A DNA stretch of 64,000 nucleotides. Source: Quillaja saponaria. Its lineage: Eukaryota > Streptophyta > Magnoliopsida > Fabales > Quillajaceae. Positions 1 through 11,439 of this stretch are shown here, piece after piece. The notes below the pieces were generated by a model, which was not told where the DNA came from, did not search any database, and was given only the letters and a program-made list of their open reading frames with translations. How positions within the stretch are numbered: position 1 is the stretch's first letter; the number at the start of each line of letters is the position of its first letter. The DNA is taken from positions 7,723,001-7,787,000 of the forward strand of contig CM055605.1 in assembly GCA_029379385.1 (NCBI GenBank), given 5' to 3'. Both the position numbers and the translations under genes were made by a program.

Positions 1-2550
1 TAATTTTTCTTTGAGAAAGTCTCTTCAATGTAATTAATAACTTAAACAAACACTCCAAGCAACAATAATATACTGATTGGATTTTCATAAAGAAATTACA
101 TGTGTAGCAAACCAATTCGATAAACATTCATCTTATAATTATAATTTTTTTTAGTAGTCAAATATGTCTGAATCAGCTTTATGCACCTTGATTAATTATT
201 TTTTCGGTCAGATAAAAAACATATTATTCACAACGGGACTAAAAAATTAACATATCTCAAGAATTAATTAATAGATTATTCTCAATACATATATGAATAA
301 AAATTAAAAAGATATATACGAGGTTCTTAGTGAATGGCATAATCATTGAATGATAGAATAAAATTATTGAAAGACAAAGACTTGTAAAGAAAGCATATAT
401 ATATATAGCTGGCAAAGTGATTGGAAAATTAATATTATTTGTAATTAATTTGCCAAAAATATTTCATTAGTTTATAACTTAAAACCCCAACTCAGATTTT
501 TGAAAACGTAAAACCCCTAGCTCGTTCTACATTCGACAAAATAAAAATATTAAAATTTATTATTTTTCTTTTCTGAATATGGAAAACAGCTAAGCTAAAC
601 ATGTCAAGGAGTTGGTATTATTCAAAAGCGATAATCGTGCCATGTTTCAAGGGATTGAAAGAAAGGCTCCAAAGATTTCATTCTATTCCATTAGTTTTAA
701 AAACTTATTTTATTTATTGTTATTATTAAAAGAAGAATGAGGTTGCTCGAAGTTATTGTCTAAGTGACAAAACTGTTAGTTTGTAATGTAAGATCAGTTA
801 ACCCAGTGTTTTCTATCCAAAGTCTTGCACATTCAAAGGGTTAATTAGGGCCATTCTTTTTTCTTTTCTTTCCTTTTTTAATATTTGATAGGAGGCCAAG
901 AATTGAATTCATGAGAGAGCCTTAAGCTCTGATACCATTTCACTTAAGTTATGTCCAGACTGGTTAATTAGGGTTATTCTTATCATTGCTCATGCTACCA
1001 AGTTATTTTAGATTGAAGTTTGAAAATATAGCTTTGTAATCAAGAAATGCAAGAAATAAAATTAAGTTTAATTAGATCTTAATTAAATTTTTGATTTGGG
1101 TTTAAATTGAATCTTTGATTATAAAACAATTGAATTAATAAATTGGTGAATGACATTACAAGGGTCGTCTCATTTGCATTCCACGTTATCCATGAGTTAT
1201 AATAGTCGACTCTCATACAAGCTTACATGAGGGTTTATACCCCCATTCCCCCTCCCAAAAAGAAAACCCCTTCCAAAAAAAATTACTAATAAAATGTACA
1301 CCATAATTTGGTGAATGAGGTGTATTTGTAATATAAAAATAATATATATTTTATGTATATACACAATAACTTAAAAAAAGTTTGTTAGTTTGATGGTTGA
1401 AATTACTTAAAATTAATTAATTTTAGAGTTAATTCAAAAAAGACCATATCAATCGGTTAGACCGACCGGTTCAATTTATTTTTAAAACAATATGGATACT
1501 AACTATTAAAATTGAATAACCATTTTCGTAGGCTGGCCTATTAATTTGGTAATTAGTTATTAGGCTAGTTGAAGGGGGTCATTGGCATCCACTAGTAAAA
1601 AAGAGATGTTATTCCTAATATAGCCTATCAATAGTCATCTTAGTGGTGTAGGAGAGATGGTTTATAAACTTTTAACTTATTTTAGAAATTATTTTGAGAA
1701 AGTTAAAAAACAAATAAAAATTTGCACTTTTCGTTAATTCAATTTTGCAAGCCTGTTCTTCCATGAGGGGATCCTGCTCTCTTCTTCATTCAACTCAAGA
1801 AATTTAAAAGAAACCCATAAAAGCATTTTATTTTCTTCTTACTTCTGAGCGCCTATACTTTCTTCCTTCCTTCATCTCATGACTCATGAGATGAAGGAAC
1901 AGGAACCCTAGATTTTACCAAGCAGCTTCCGAATAATAGGTATTTATATTTCCTTTTTCTTTTTTAACTAATTGACAATTAGATCAATTATTTTAATTAA
2001 AACCACCTCCTACATCTCTATTTATATATGTAGGATATGCATTTAAGAATTAAGCACAGCAATAGAATTACCAAGACCTCATGGGACTATTACTTCCTAC
2101 ATTTCGCATTCAGAAAATTAAGTCAAAATATATATCATATTTTCTTAATTATCAAGTCAATCCCTTAGAGTTCATGTAACTAGAACCAAAAGCATAGCAT
2201 AATTCCAAACATCATTGCTTGGTGCTTAAGTTTTCGCCACCGGCCAGTACCAAATTTAAATATTTAAAACCAAATTTTAAGTTTAGGTGAAATTAATGAA
2301 ACATTAAACATACTTAGATCTTCTACTTTTTCCTTTTTAATTTTTTTTCCTATGAGATCTATAGCGCCTCAGGCACGAGACTGGGTCGTGTAATGAGAAG
2401 GGAAAAGGAGGAGAAAAATTTTCTTCTGGGAGAAGCTATTTACATTGTAAATTTTTTTTGGCAAACATGCACAATGTGAAAGGTTGTATAATTTATTTTC
2501 TTAACATGGTTTTCAATTTTTTTTTTTTGTACATGTCTCTCGCTCTCTTA
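1..2550. other. AT-rich intergenic region upstream of first PIN gene
   Basis: No convincing coding exon is visible on either strand. The stretch is very AT-rich with many stops in all frames. Around 930-942 there is a reverse-complement match to the usual plant LTR primer-binding site (GCTCTGATACCA), but no flanking LTR pair can be recognised. Around 1445-1600 short GGTT/AACC-rich segments resemble degraded fold-back elements. A perfect palindrome at 1867-1899 is listed separately. A T-rich tract lies at about 2517-2529, just before the PIN start. Confidence 0.6.
1867..1899. repeat. perfect 16-1-16 palindrome
   Basis: The left arm TTCCTTCATCTCATGA is followed by one C and then its exact reverse complement, giving a 33-bp palindrome. 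It lies about 700 bp upstream of the first PIN start codon. It could form a hairpin or cruciform. It may be the relic of a small inverted-repeat element or part of a transcribed leader; nothing here decides between these. Confidence 0.85.
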
Positions 2551-2605
2551 ATTTTTTCAATTACAGTTTAATCTGCAGGCAATCACGCTGCCTTTGCATT
2601 TAACC

Positions 2606-4918
2606 ATGATTACTGGAAAGGAGCTGTATGATATTATAGCGGCCGTTGTGCCTATGTATGTCTCTCTTGGTTTAGCCTTTGCCTCAGTTCGTTGGTGGAA
2701 AATCTTTACACCGGCACAATGTTCAGGAATTAACACATTGGCTGCAGGTATAATCATCCCATTTCTGAGTTTCGACTTCATTAGCTCCAACAATCCTTAC
2801 AACACTGACATTCGTATAATCGGGGCCGATACTCTTCAAAAATTGGTTATTTTGTTTGCTCTATTTCTTTGGAAATCATTTAGCAAAAATGGTAGCCTTG
2901 ATATGGTTATTACTATTTTTGGAATCTCAACTCTCCCAAACTCTCTTATTATGGGTGTTCCACTACTAAAGGCCATGTATGGGGATGCTACATCCAATTT
3001 GCTAACTCAAATTGTTGTTGCTCAAGGTGTCATTTGGTTCACTTTCTTGCAATGTATCTATGAATATAGAGCAGCAAAGCTCTTAATCGCAGAGCGGTAC
3101 CCTAAAACTGCTTATTCCATTGCTTCTGTCCAACTTGATCCTGATGTTGTTTCACTCAATGGACACGAATCATTGGAAACTAGCACTGAAATAAACAACA
3201 ATGGGAAGTTACATGTAGTGGTGAGAAATTCAACTTCTTCTTCCATGGTGTCTAGGGACAGTTTCAATTCGGTACAATCTCCACAAGGACTCATTTCTAG
3301 GGCTTCAAGTATGTCTAGAGTTGCTTCTAGTGCTGATTTACCCTTACATCATTCAAGGAGAACAGGAGGTAGAACTGATCATAACCTTCAAATACTTGAA
3401 AGGAACACAAGTTTTGCCTCTTCTTGTGGAACTGATTCTGAAGGGAAGCATCAGATAATGTCATATAATGCCAAAGCTTCAAATGAATTTGAGGTCATTC
3501 ATGAACCTCCAGAGTCTTCTTCTGATCTTCAACAAGGACTAGGTAGTGATTTTCACTCTATAGTTGTCAACAATATTGTATCGGGTTTAATTACTTTTTC
3601 CCATTTTTGAATCAATTTCTCATTGAGCATTGCTAAAGAGTCAAGTGAAGGAAATGGAGATAAGAAGGCACAGCCTCCAGCTAGTGTCATGACAAAACTC
3701 ATTGTTACCATGGTGTGGAGGAAGCTCATAAGGAACCCACTCATCTATTCAAGTCTTGTAGCCATCGTGTGGGCTCTCATATCATTCAGGTACTTCAAAA
3801 AATATTCTTGCATTGTTCCTATATTTGAAAGAGAATGTAGGTCTCTGCACGTGTGAGCCTCGTGGACTTGTTAATGTGGAGAATATATCCCTCTGTTATC
3901 TCGTGAATGACGGCAAGAGTCAAAAACTCTTGACCGAGATACCATCTAAAATAATCACTCAACAGTACACAAAACCTTAACCTATATTATGTAAGCCTCA
4001 AAGAATTAATTTTAATATCTTACAGTATGACCTAGGAAATGTTTTCATGCACACTTAATTTCTTTATGTTTTGCTGATTATAATCCGAAAATTTTGAAAT
4101 TACAGAACGTGATTTTGTTTTTTCATTATTATAGGTGGAACATTGAAATGCCAACGATTGTCGAAGGATCTATAACAATATTCTCTAAAGCTGGTCTTGG
4201 ATTGTCCATGTTCAGTCTAGGTACGATCAAATTAATTTGGAATTTCTTGGCTAATGAGTCTGTTTTCACTCTGTTAGCTAATGAGTCTGATTTATCAAAT
4301 AGGTTTATTCATGGGGTTGCAACCGAAGTTCATTTCTTGTGGAAAATCCATGCTAATGATTTCCACAGCTTCAAAGTTTTTGCTCAGCCCTGCAGTGACT
4401 GGCTGCAACCTCAATTGCTGTCGGTCTTCGGGGTGATGTTTTACAGGCTTCAATTGTTCAGGTATCAAGACACAATTTCGTTTTTTTCTTTTTTTCCTAT
4501 TTTTTCTTTTTTTGGCGTGCATGAGACTAAAGATTAGACGAGGACTCCCGTGTATGGAGCAAAAAATCCTGTGCATATAGAGTGTCCTAACTTTAATATT
4601 TGTTTGTATTTTGTTTTCTTCAGCACTTTGAACCTAATTTTGGTAACTAATCTTGATTACTGCAGGCTGCTCTTCCAACAACAGTTGTTTGCTTTGTGTT
4701 TTCCAAGGAATACAATGTCCACCCAGAAATATTTAGTACCTCGTAAGTTAATTAATACTTTCATATTTTTAAATTTCTTAATTTGTTACTAAACATGTGA
4801 ATTAAAGAAACAACACTGATTAAGGTGCATAATAACTTCTATTTGTCAGGGTTATCATCACAATGGCGATGGCATTGCCTGTTACAATACTTACTATGCA
4901 CTCTTAAGTCTCATGTAA
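2606..4918 (+). pseudogene. PIN auxin efflux carrier, copy 1 (frames broken)
   Basis: This is a PIN-family auxin efflux carrier, a membrane transporter exporting indole-acetic acid. The start at 2606 gives MITGKELYDI, the usual PIN N-terminus, so a slightly earlier ATG at 2594 is not used. Exon 1 (2606 to about 3542) encodes the first helix bundle, with WWKIFTP and MGVPLLKAMYG motifs, and a serine-rich loop. Later exons are about 3628-3789, 4135-4220, 4303-4461, 4666-4742 and 4850-4918, encoding the second helix bundle. Exon 4303-4461 is 159 nt where copy 2 has 158; the extra base is near 4399 and truncates the protein. The last exon lacks one base near 4890. I also found no frame-consistent junction between exon 1 and the next exon, and the short loop exon of copy 2 is not evident. 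It is probably a pseudogene, unless these are assembly errors. Confidence 0.8.
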
Positions 4919-6600
4919 TATTTTATAAGTTCGAATATTGATACAAGATATTTTTGTTTGTTAGCGAATAATATATAAATTTAGATATAATCATATATAT
5001 ATATATATATAAGTACATTGATATTAATTTTTTTGGTATATACATACACCTTTGATATATGTTGTATTACAATGTTTTGTTTCGAAAAAGAGAAGGAAGA
5101 GAAGGAGTTTGAAAGGAGGTTAGATACTACACTAGAGGTGTATCGTAAATTTGTTGTTTTTTATAGTGAAAAAAATGTAACTTCAGATGTTGATATATGT
5201 TCACACTATCAGTGGGGTCAGTTGACTCCACTAGTTTTAAAAAACTATCGTTTAAGTATATAAAAAATTTTAAACTGGCTCCACAAAATTATGTAAAAAT
5301 AAATAGAATTTCCCCACACAATTTTAAATATTATACAGAGTGATTCAAACTTTATTGTGCCACAATGAAAGCCACCAATATAAGACAAAAACTAAAATTA
5401 TTGTTCTGACCCCAAATAAAACTCAATTAAATTATATAACAATACCTTAGCTCAAGGCCCAAACTCAATTAAATAAGAGTTAAAAAAATTAATTTATTTC
5501 CAAAAGAAGTTGTAAGTTAATTTTTTTTTCTTTTAAAATTAGAGATTATGATTGTGAAAAAAGATGTCAGGATTTTTTTTATTTTTTATTTTTTATAAAT
5601 ATAGCATTAGTTGTTAAATTTATGTTAAAAAGTGCCTGTGGAGTTAAACCCGAGTCTAGGAATGGGGGAGGAACTAAGTCCTGGTACCAAGCCGTTGGGG
5701 CTAAAGAGCGCGGCGATAAGCAGAAGAGTTTGCCAACATCTTTTAAGCTCAATAAGGTGTGCTTTTCGCAAATCATTTCCTTGTTTCAGAATGGAGTGAC
5801 TATAAGCATTCCATCGATCATTACCCTTTTTTAGCTCCAGACACATTCATATGCTCTTACTATATATATATATATATTTATTTTTTTTATTAGTTGAAAT
5901 AAGTTAATCACTAGCATATATGGTTCTCTAAATAGAAAACAAACATATAAAAGTTGTGCAATACATGGTACACAAATTTCGGACATTTTATCTATTCGAC
6001 TTCAATCATATTACAACCTATTTATGTTTGCTCTCATGTGTTATGATTGTGATTGGTGTATTACCTTTATACTTTAAAAAAAAAAAAAATAATTAATTTG
6101 TATTAGATATGAATAAATTTCTTAAAAGAAAGGCAATTTTAAAGTCATCTTCAAGTACATACAAAGAAAAGATTCTTAAAAATTGATTTGCAAAATCTTC
6201 CTACTTATTTTGGAGAAATATATAAGATGTTTGACATCATCCTAATAATTGGCATGCAATTCGAAGAACTTCTTTCAAAAAGGTTCTTGGTAACCGAGAG
6301 ATAAAATATTTCCTCAAAGATTATTTATAGGTACTTTATAACGGCATTTCAACTTATTTATTTTTATATAATATTTTGTCTCCTACTAAAGAAATTTTAT
6401 GGATCCGCCATTGAATACTTAGTATTTTATACTTTTATTTGGGGTACATGCTCAAGATCAAAACAAGCATGCCAAACATTTTCTTAGAATTCATTTCATT
6501 TCAATTTCAACTACAAAGATTAGATCAATAATATGGCAGAAGCTTCTAATTTGATTTGGTAAGACATTGATAATTTGAAAGGGAAAAAGAAAAAAAAGGA
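4919..6600. other. spacer between PIN copies 1 and 2
   Basis: The spacer is AT-rich with TA runs near 4996-5012 and 5862-5877. It contains one clearly GC-richer island at about 5622-5834, listed separately. I see no exon that can be assigned to a known gene. Confidence 0.5.
5622..5834. other. GC-rich coding-like island of unknown origin
   Basis: About 210 bp stand out from the surrounding AT-rich DNA by higher GC content and by open frames on both strands: 70 codons on + from 5622 and 73 codons on - from 5846. I do not recognise either translation. The composition suggests an exon fragment of a captured gene or a piece of organellar DNA. It could equally be chance, since it has no splice or start context that I can defend. 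Confidence 0.35.
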
Positions 6601-6613
6601 ATGAAATCTCCCT

Positions 6614-6621
6614 TATAAATA
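6614..6621 (+). promoter_or_regulatory. candidate TATA box of PIN copy 2
   Basis: TATAAATA lies about 178 bp upstream of the ATG at 6799, at a plausible distance for a plant core promoter with a leader of around 150 nt. It is assigned by sequence and position only. Confidence 0.45.
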
Positions 6622-6798
6622 GTACCGTGGGGATTATAAAAAGATTTATATATCTCTCTCTGATGCTTTACCTAATATACATATAATTTATGCATGCTCT
6701 TCTATATATATTGCACATATTCATTGGCAACATTTTCACCTTCTCTTGCTTCCTCTGTATATCTTTCTGTTTCCATTTTCAATTTTCAATTAGGCAAA

Positions 6799-9700
6799 AT
6801 GATTTCAGGAAAGGACCTGTATGATATTTTAGCAGCAGCTGTGCCAATGTATGTTGCTGTAGGCTTAGCTTTTGCTGCAGTTCGTTGGTGGAAAATTTTT
6901 ACACCACAACAATGTGCTGGAATCAACGTATTCCTTTCGAGTTTCGCAATCCCATTTCTTGCTTTCGACTGTGTTTCCTCTTACAATGTTTACGACATTA
7001 ACTTTCGTTTAATTGGAGCAGATGCCCTTCAAAAATTTTTAGTTCTTGCAGCTCTATTTCTTTCGAAAATTCTAATAAAGAGTTTTAGCTTTGAGCAAGT
7101 GATTACTTATTTTCAAATATCAACTATACCAAACACACTTGTAATGGGTGTCCCTCTACTTAAGGCCATGTATGGGGGTAACACTTCCGATTTGCTTGTT
7201 CAACTTGTTGTTGCTCAAGGTGTAATTTGGTTTGGTTTCTCACAATGTCTATATGAAATTAGAGCAGCAATGTTGTTGGTTGCTGAGCAACATTCAAAAA
7301 ATGATGCATTCATAGCTTCTGTTCAAGATCATCAACTTGAGGTTGTTTCGTCCAAAGATTGCGAACCATTAGAGAGTACTACAAATGAAAGAAACAAGAA
7401 TGAGAGACTCCATTTGTTTGTGAGGAACCCGTCTTCGTTATCGATGGCATCAAGGGAAAGTAGTTTAGATTCTATAAAGGAGCAGTCTCCACAAGCAAGC
7501 AGTGTTTTTGGTCATGATTTACCATTGCAGCCTTCAAAATTAGCAGAAAGTAGAAGTGATCGGATGATTCCCATGCTTTTTAGAAGCTCAAGTACTCCTT
7601 GTAGCATTTCAGGGAACCATCATAGATACTCAAATTGGATCAGAGGAGGCAATAAATCCTTTGAAATCAAGATCATTCATGATTCTAGCCACGATTCTGT
7701 TCACCGGGAAACAACTCCTTCAAGAGGTGATGATGATTAAATTCGATATTTCACAAACCGCAGTTTTCTCTTCCTAGCTATATCTTTTACTGTCAAACAA
7801 AGTTCAATCCAAAGTCTTAAACAAATAGGTAATGCACCATATATAGTTGTCAACATGGACAATGCTAGGGGTGTTTATGTCTCGAACCAAATTAATCAAA
7901 CCGAACCAATCTGATAGGTTTGTTGATCCGATTTTACTGGATTGATCAATGGTCAACTTAACCTGAATAAATCTATTGAATGTTTTCTAAAGAAAAATAT
8001 TCACCTAAATACCAAACTAATTCTTAGGCCCTTGAGGCTACCAACCTCATTATCAAGTAATTAGTATCAATACATTGATCCTAATACATATTAAGTATAC
8101 AGGATTCATTCCTATTCCAGTTCAATCCAATTATTTATGTTCATACTCATATATGCTTATATACTGATTTATATTCTTATTTTATTTTATTTTTCAGGTG
8201 CTAAGGAGCAAGACTTGGGATTTGGGAGCCGTCTAGAAAAGGAATTTGTGAAAAATAGTAAGAAACGATGAACTTTGTGTTACTTATTTTGTGAATTGTT
8301 TAATGGTTATTGTTTTATAGTCTAAGAGTAGCGGATTTGCCTGGATCCTCTCTTGAAATGGAGAGGGTTATGTTCCAAATCAACATCTTCATATATTTCT
8401 TTCTAAAAGTGTATCTAATTGTCAAAAATAAAAATAAAAATAAAAATTTGCCTCTTAAATTTAGAATAGATTATTCTTTTGTTCTTGAAGAATATTAGAG
8501 GATCTAGATCTAAGAGTGACTGTTAATTTAAATTGTTGGTAGGCGATGACGATTGTGTTAAGAACTTTTGAGTTTGTGTTATGGCTCGGTATTTGATATT
8601 TTGTTATAATCTCCTATTGTGTTGTTCTTTATTTAAGTGTATTTACAGTTGAAATTTGTAACAGAGAATTGTTTACTTATTGTGAATTTGTCACATTAAT
8701 TAGGTATTGTTACAGAAGATTCAAAAGAAGGAGATGAACAAGTTAAGAAGCCACAGCTTGCAGATATTGTGATGACAATACAGCTCATTATTACCATGAC
8801 AGCGAAGCAGCTTGTAAGAAACCAAATCATATATGCAAGTCTTCTAGGCCTTGTTTGGGCTCTCATATCATTCAGGTTTATGTTGTGAATTACAAAAAAT
8901 AAAAAATAAATCAATCTTACCATTTTCCAACGTTTTGTTTTACTTTTATTGTTCCAAAATTTAACATTTCAAAAATGTAATTTGTTAATTTTTAGGTATC
9001 ACATCGAAATGCCATCAGATTGTCAAAGGATCAATCACAATATTATCTACATCAGCCGGTGGAATGGCAATGTTCAGTTTAGGTAATATAATAGTTTGAC
9101 TATCTCTCTCTCACATGAGATTTCTGATGATGAAAGTAGTTTAACACGTGAATATTATAATTTTTAAATAGAATGCAGATATAACAAAATAAGTTTGAAT
9201 TAACTCATGATCTCGTGCTCTTTTTCTATCATCTCGTTATCAACATAAGATAATAATTTAATATTAATTCGATTATATAATGAGTTAGATAAGTACTAAT
9301 TTGCAACCTTGATTGATGATCAGGTATATTTGTGGGTTTACAACCAAAGGTCATAACTTGTGGAAAACTTGATGTGATTCTTACCACGGTTTTTCGGTTT
9401 GTGGTTGCCCCGGCAGTGATGGCTGCAACCTCTGCTGCACTTGGTCTTCGTGGAGTTGTTTTGGAGGCCTCAATTGTTCAGGTATTTAAGGTTTAGTGGT
9501 ATTGCGAGGAAATATTTTTTTCTTTTTTAAATAACAGAGAAAATATAATTATTTCTTTCATCGAACATAGTCGCATTTTATTCTTTAATGACACGAGAAT
9601 TTAAATTAAGTAATATCCTTGTCGAGAAATCCTGGTTCGAATTCTCACCCTTTTACTATTATTATTGTGCAATATTCTTGCAGGCTGCTCTTCCTGCAGC

Positions 9701-10051
9701 TGTTGTTTGCTTTGTATGGGCCAAGCAATACAATGTCTACCCAGAAATAATGAGTACTTCGTAAGTCCAAACTTTCAACATCTCTATTAATGTTTTGGGT
9801 CAATCATAATTTCTTTCGTTAAATTATTATTATATTTATGACTCAATTTCTTTATTGCTATTTAATTGCAATTGACATTAATATTCTTAATTGTTTTCTT
9901 TTTTTTCTTTGATTTTCTTAAATCTTTAATAAACATACAAAGAATAATAAAACTGATTATGGTGAAATTTATTTGTTTCAGGGTTATCCTCAGCATGTTG
10001 CTCTTCTTGCCAATTACAATACTCTACTATGTGCTCATGAGTCTGATCTAA
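6799..10051 (+). CDS. PIN auxin efflux carrier, copy 2 (one +1 frameshift)
   Basis: This is a full-length PIN-family auxin efflux carrier gene. The start at 6799 gives MISGKDLYDI; the open frame from 6694 is upstream leader. Exons with GT-AG borders are 6799-7726, 8198-8257, 8704-8875, 8996-9082, 9324-9481, 9684-9760 and 9982-10051. Phases fit throughout except exon 8996-9082, which is 87 nt where 86 fit. One extra base near 9017 breaks the frame; copy 3 lacks it. Without that base the product would be 516 residues: an N-terminal helix bundle, a serine-rich loop (about residues 160-350) shorter than in canonical long-loop PINs, and a C-terminal bundle ending LPITILYYVLMSLI. The loop shows no clear TPRxS phosphosite motif. 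It may be a functional gene with an assembly error or a young pseudogene. Confidence 0.8.
7862..8110. repeat. possible fold-back (MITE) relic in PIN copy 2 intron 1
   Basis: Within the first intron of PIN copy 2, a segment starts with AGGGGTGTTTATG and has AACCAAATTAATCAAACCGAACC-like runs, typical of eudicot fold-back elements with GGGGTGT termini. A matching right terminus or target duplication was not found, so this is a weak call. Confidence 0.25.
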
Positions 10052-11004
10052 ATTTTGGAGAGAAGGGATTGTGGATTCAAGTGAGAGAAAGAGAAATAAA
10101 TAGTCGAACCATGCACGTAGAGACAATGGAGGAGAAGAATTTTACAGTGGGGAAGGAGAGAAGATAAGAAAATTATAAAGGTCCAATATAATTATGGCTA
10201 TCTTTTGTTTCTCAAATTTGGATATTATTAAGAGAAATTAAAGGCACATTCTTTGTGCAAACCATTTCATTTTATAGATGTAATTTCAAGTTCAAATATT
10301 ATACCTCCATTTCACACCCACTTTCCAGTATATAGCAGTTATAAAATCAGAATCAGTTTCTGTTTTAACAATCTCTTCTAATATTTTTTTCACAATATTA
10401 TTCAGTTTAAAAGATAAAAAAAAAAGAGGAAAAACTATCCACTCAATTTAGTTACCATCTCTATATCCTCTTTTTCTCAAATCTAAATCCTTTTCTTGAA
10501 ACCTTCATCTCACTTAAAATAAAATAAAGAAATATCTGAGCAAGTGTGGATATGCTAGTTATACTAAAATTCTAAACACTCTTATGGTGTTTTACTAAGT
10601 ATTAAATTTTTTTAACTAAAAATGCTATATAATTAATGTCTATGTATTCAATTAATCTTCTTTTTATATTTAGGGTTTTTTATGTCCTTTTACAACAAAT
10701 TTCAATTTAAAAGAAATATATATAAAAACAAAAATAACAACCACTAACTTTAATTTTTCTCCTAGTTACACATTCTTATTACCCTTATTTCTCATTCACC
10801 CCTCATTTATCTACATGTTAAACTTAATAAATCAATAAAATTGAAAGAAAATTGATCGTATAATATTTTAAAAAAATTTATGATTATTTTTAGTTTATTT
10901 CTTTAAGATGATTTAATTTATTTTTACTTTTTTAGAAAGAAGATAACATTAAACATTTGTCTTAAAATAAAATAAAATAAAATAAATATTTGAACACGTG
11001 CAAG

Positions 11005-11005
11005 A

Positions 11006-11042
<37 letters not shown>
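11005..11042. repeat. (TA)n microsatellite
   Basis: An almost pure TA dinucleotide run of roughly 38 bp lies in the unit A spacer. The matching position in unit B (near 19637-19650) has a much shorter run, so length has changed since the duplication. Confidence 0.85.
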
Positions 11043-11045
<3 letters not shown>

Positions 11046-11120
11046 CAATTTCAACAAGTTATTTAACAATTTTGATTAAAAGTGTGATTTATATATAATT
11101 TGTCTATTTTTGACCAAATC

Positions 11121-11401
11121 TGATATGAATATCAGATAAAACAGATCACTAACTGAATTGGTTAGCTATCCTAGCTGTTAAGAAGTCTGTTATAGCGTTG
11201 AAAGAATCTGTTTGGCTATTGAGATTCAGTTAGAATCTAGGACGGTGAAACAAGATTTGTATATAGCTCTTGTGTAATTCGAGTAGAATTAGGAATTTCA
11301 TTAATGAAGAAAGTCTAAAATTTTTCTCTCTCTCTCCATCTCTTTCTCTTTGTTCTCTCTTTTCCCTCTACTGTAGTTTCTTCCTCAAATTTGTTGTAAC
11401 A
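11121..11401 (+). repeat. 5' LTR
   Basis: This direct terminal repeat is 281 bp, with TG and CA ends. A TATATAG motif at 11260-11266 is a likely LTR promoter box. By eye it differs from the 3' LTR at 8 positions (about 2.8 percent), with no length difference. A pyrimidine-rich CT stretch lies near its 3' end. Confidence 0.95.
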
Positions 11402-11402
11402 G

Positions 11403-11416
11403 TGGTATCAGAGCCA
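11403..11416 (+). other. primer-binding site (initiator tRNA-Met type)
   Basis: TGGTATCAGAGCCA lies one base after the 5' LTR. This is the usual plant LTR-retrotransposon primer-binding site, complementary to the 3' end of initiator methionine tRNA, where minus-strand DNA synthesis starts. Confidence 0.9.
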
Positions 11417-11439
11417 CTGAATCCTTGGCCGTGAGTGAC

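Noticed and set aside
930..942. Reverse-orientation LTR primer-binding-site match GCTCTGATACCA
   Set aside because: No LTR, TG/CA ends, target duplication or coding remains were found near it, so an element could not be supported.
2557..2793. 78-codon frame on the minus strand over PIN exon 1
   Set aside because: It is antisense to a well-supported PIN exon and has no family features.
9600..9660. GGTTCGAATTC box-B match in PIN copy 2 intron, also in copy 3 near 18295
   Set aside because: There is no matching A box, tRNA fold, tail or target duplication; at best an old SINE scrap that predates the duplication.
9973..10167. 64-codon + frame repeated at 18615-18809
   Set aside because: It is an out-of-frame reading of the PIN last exon and downstream DNA, duplicated along with it.
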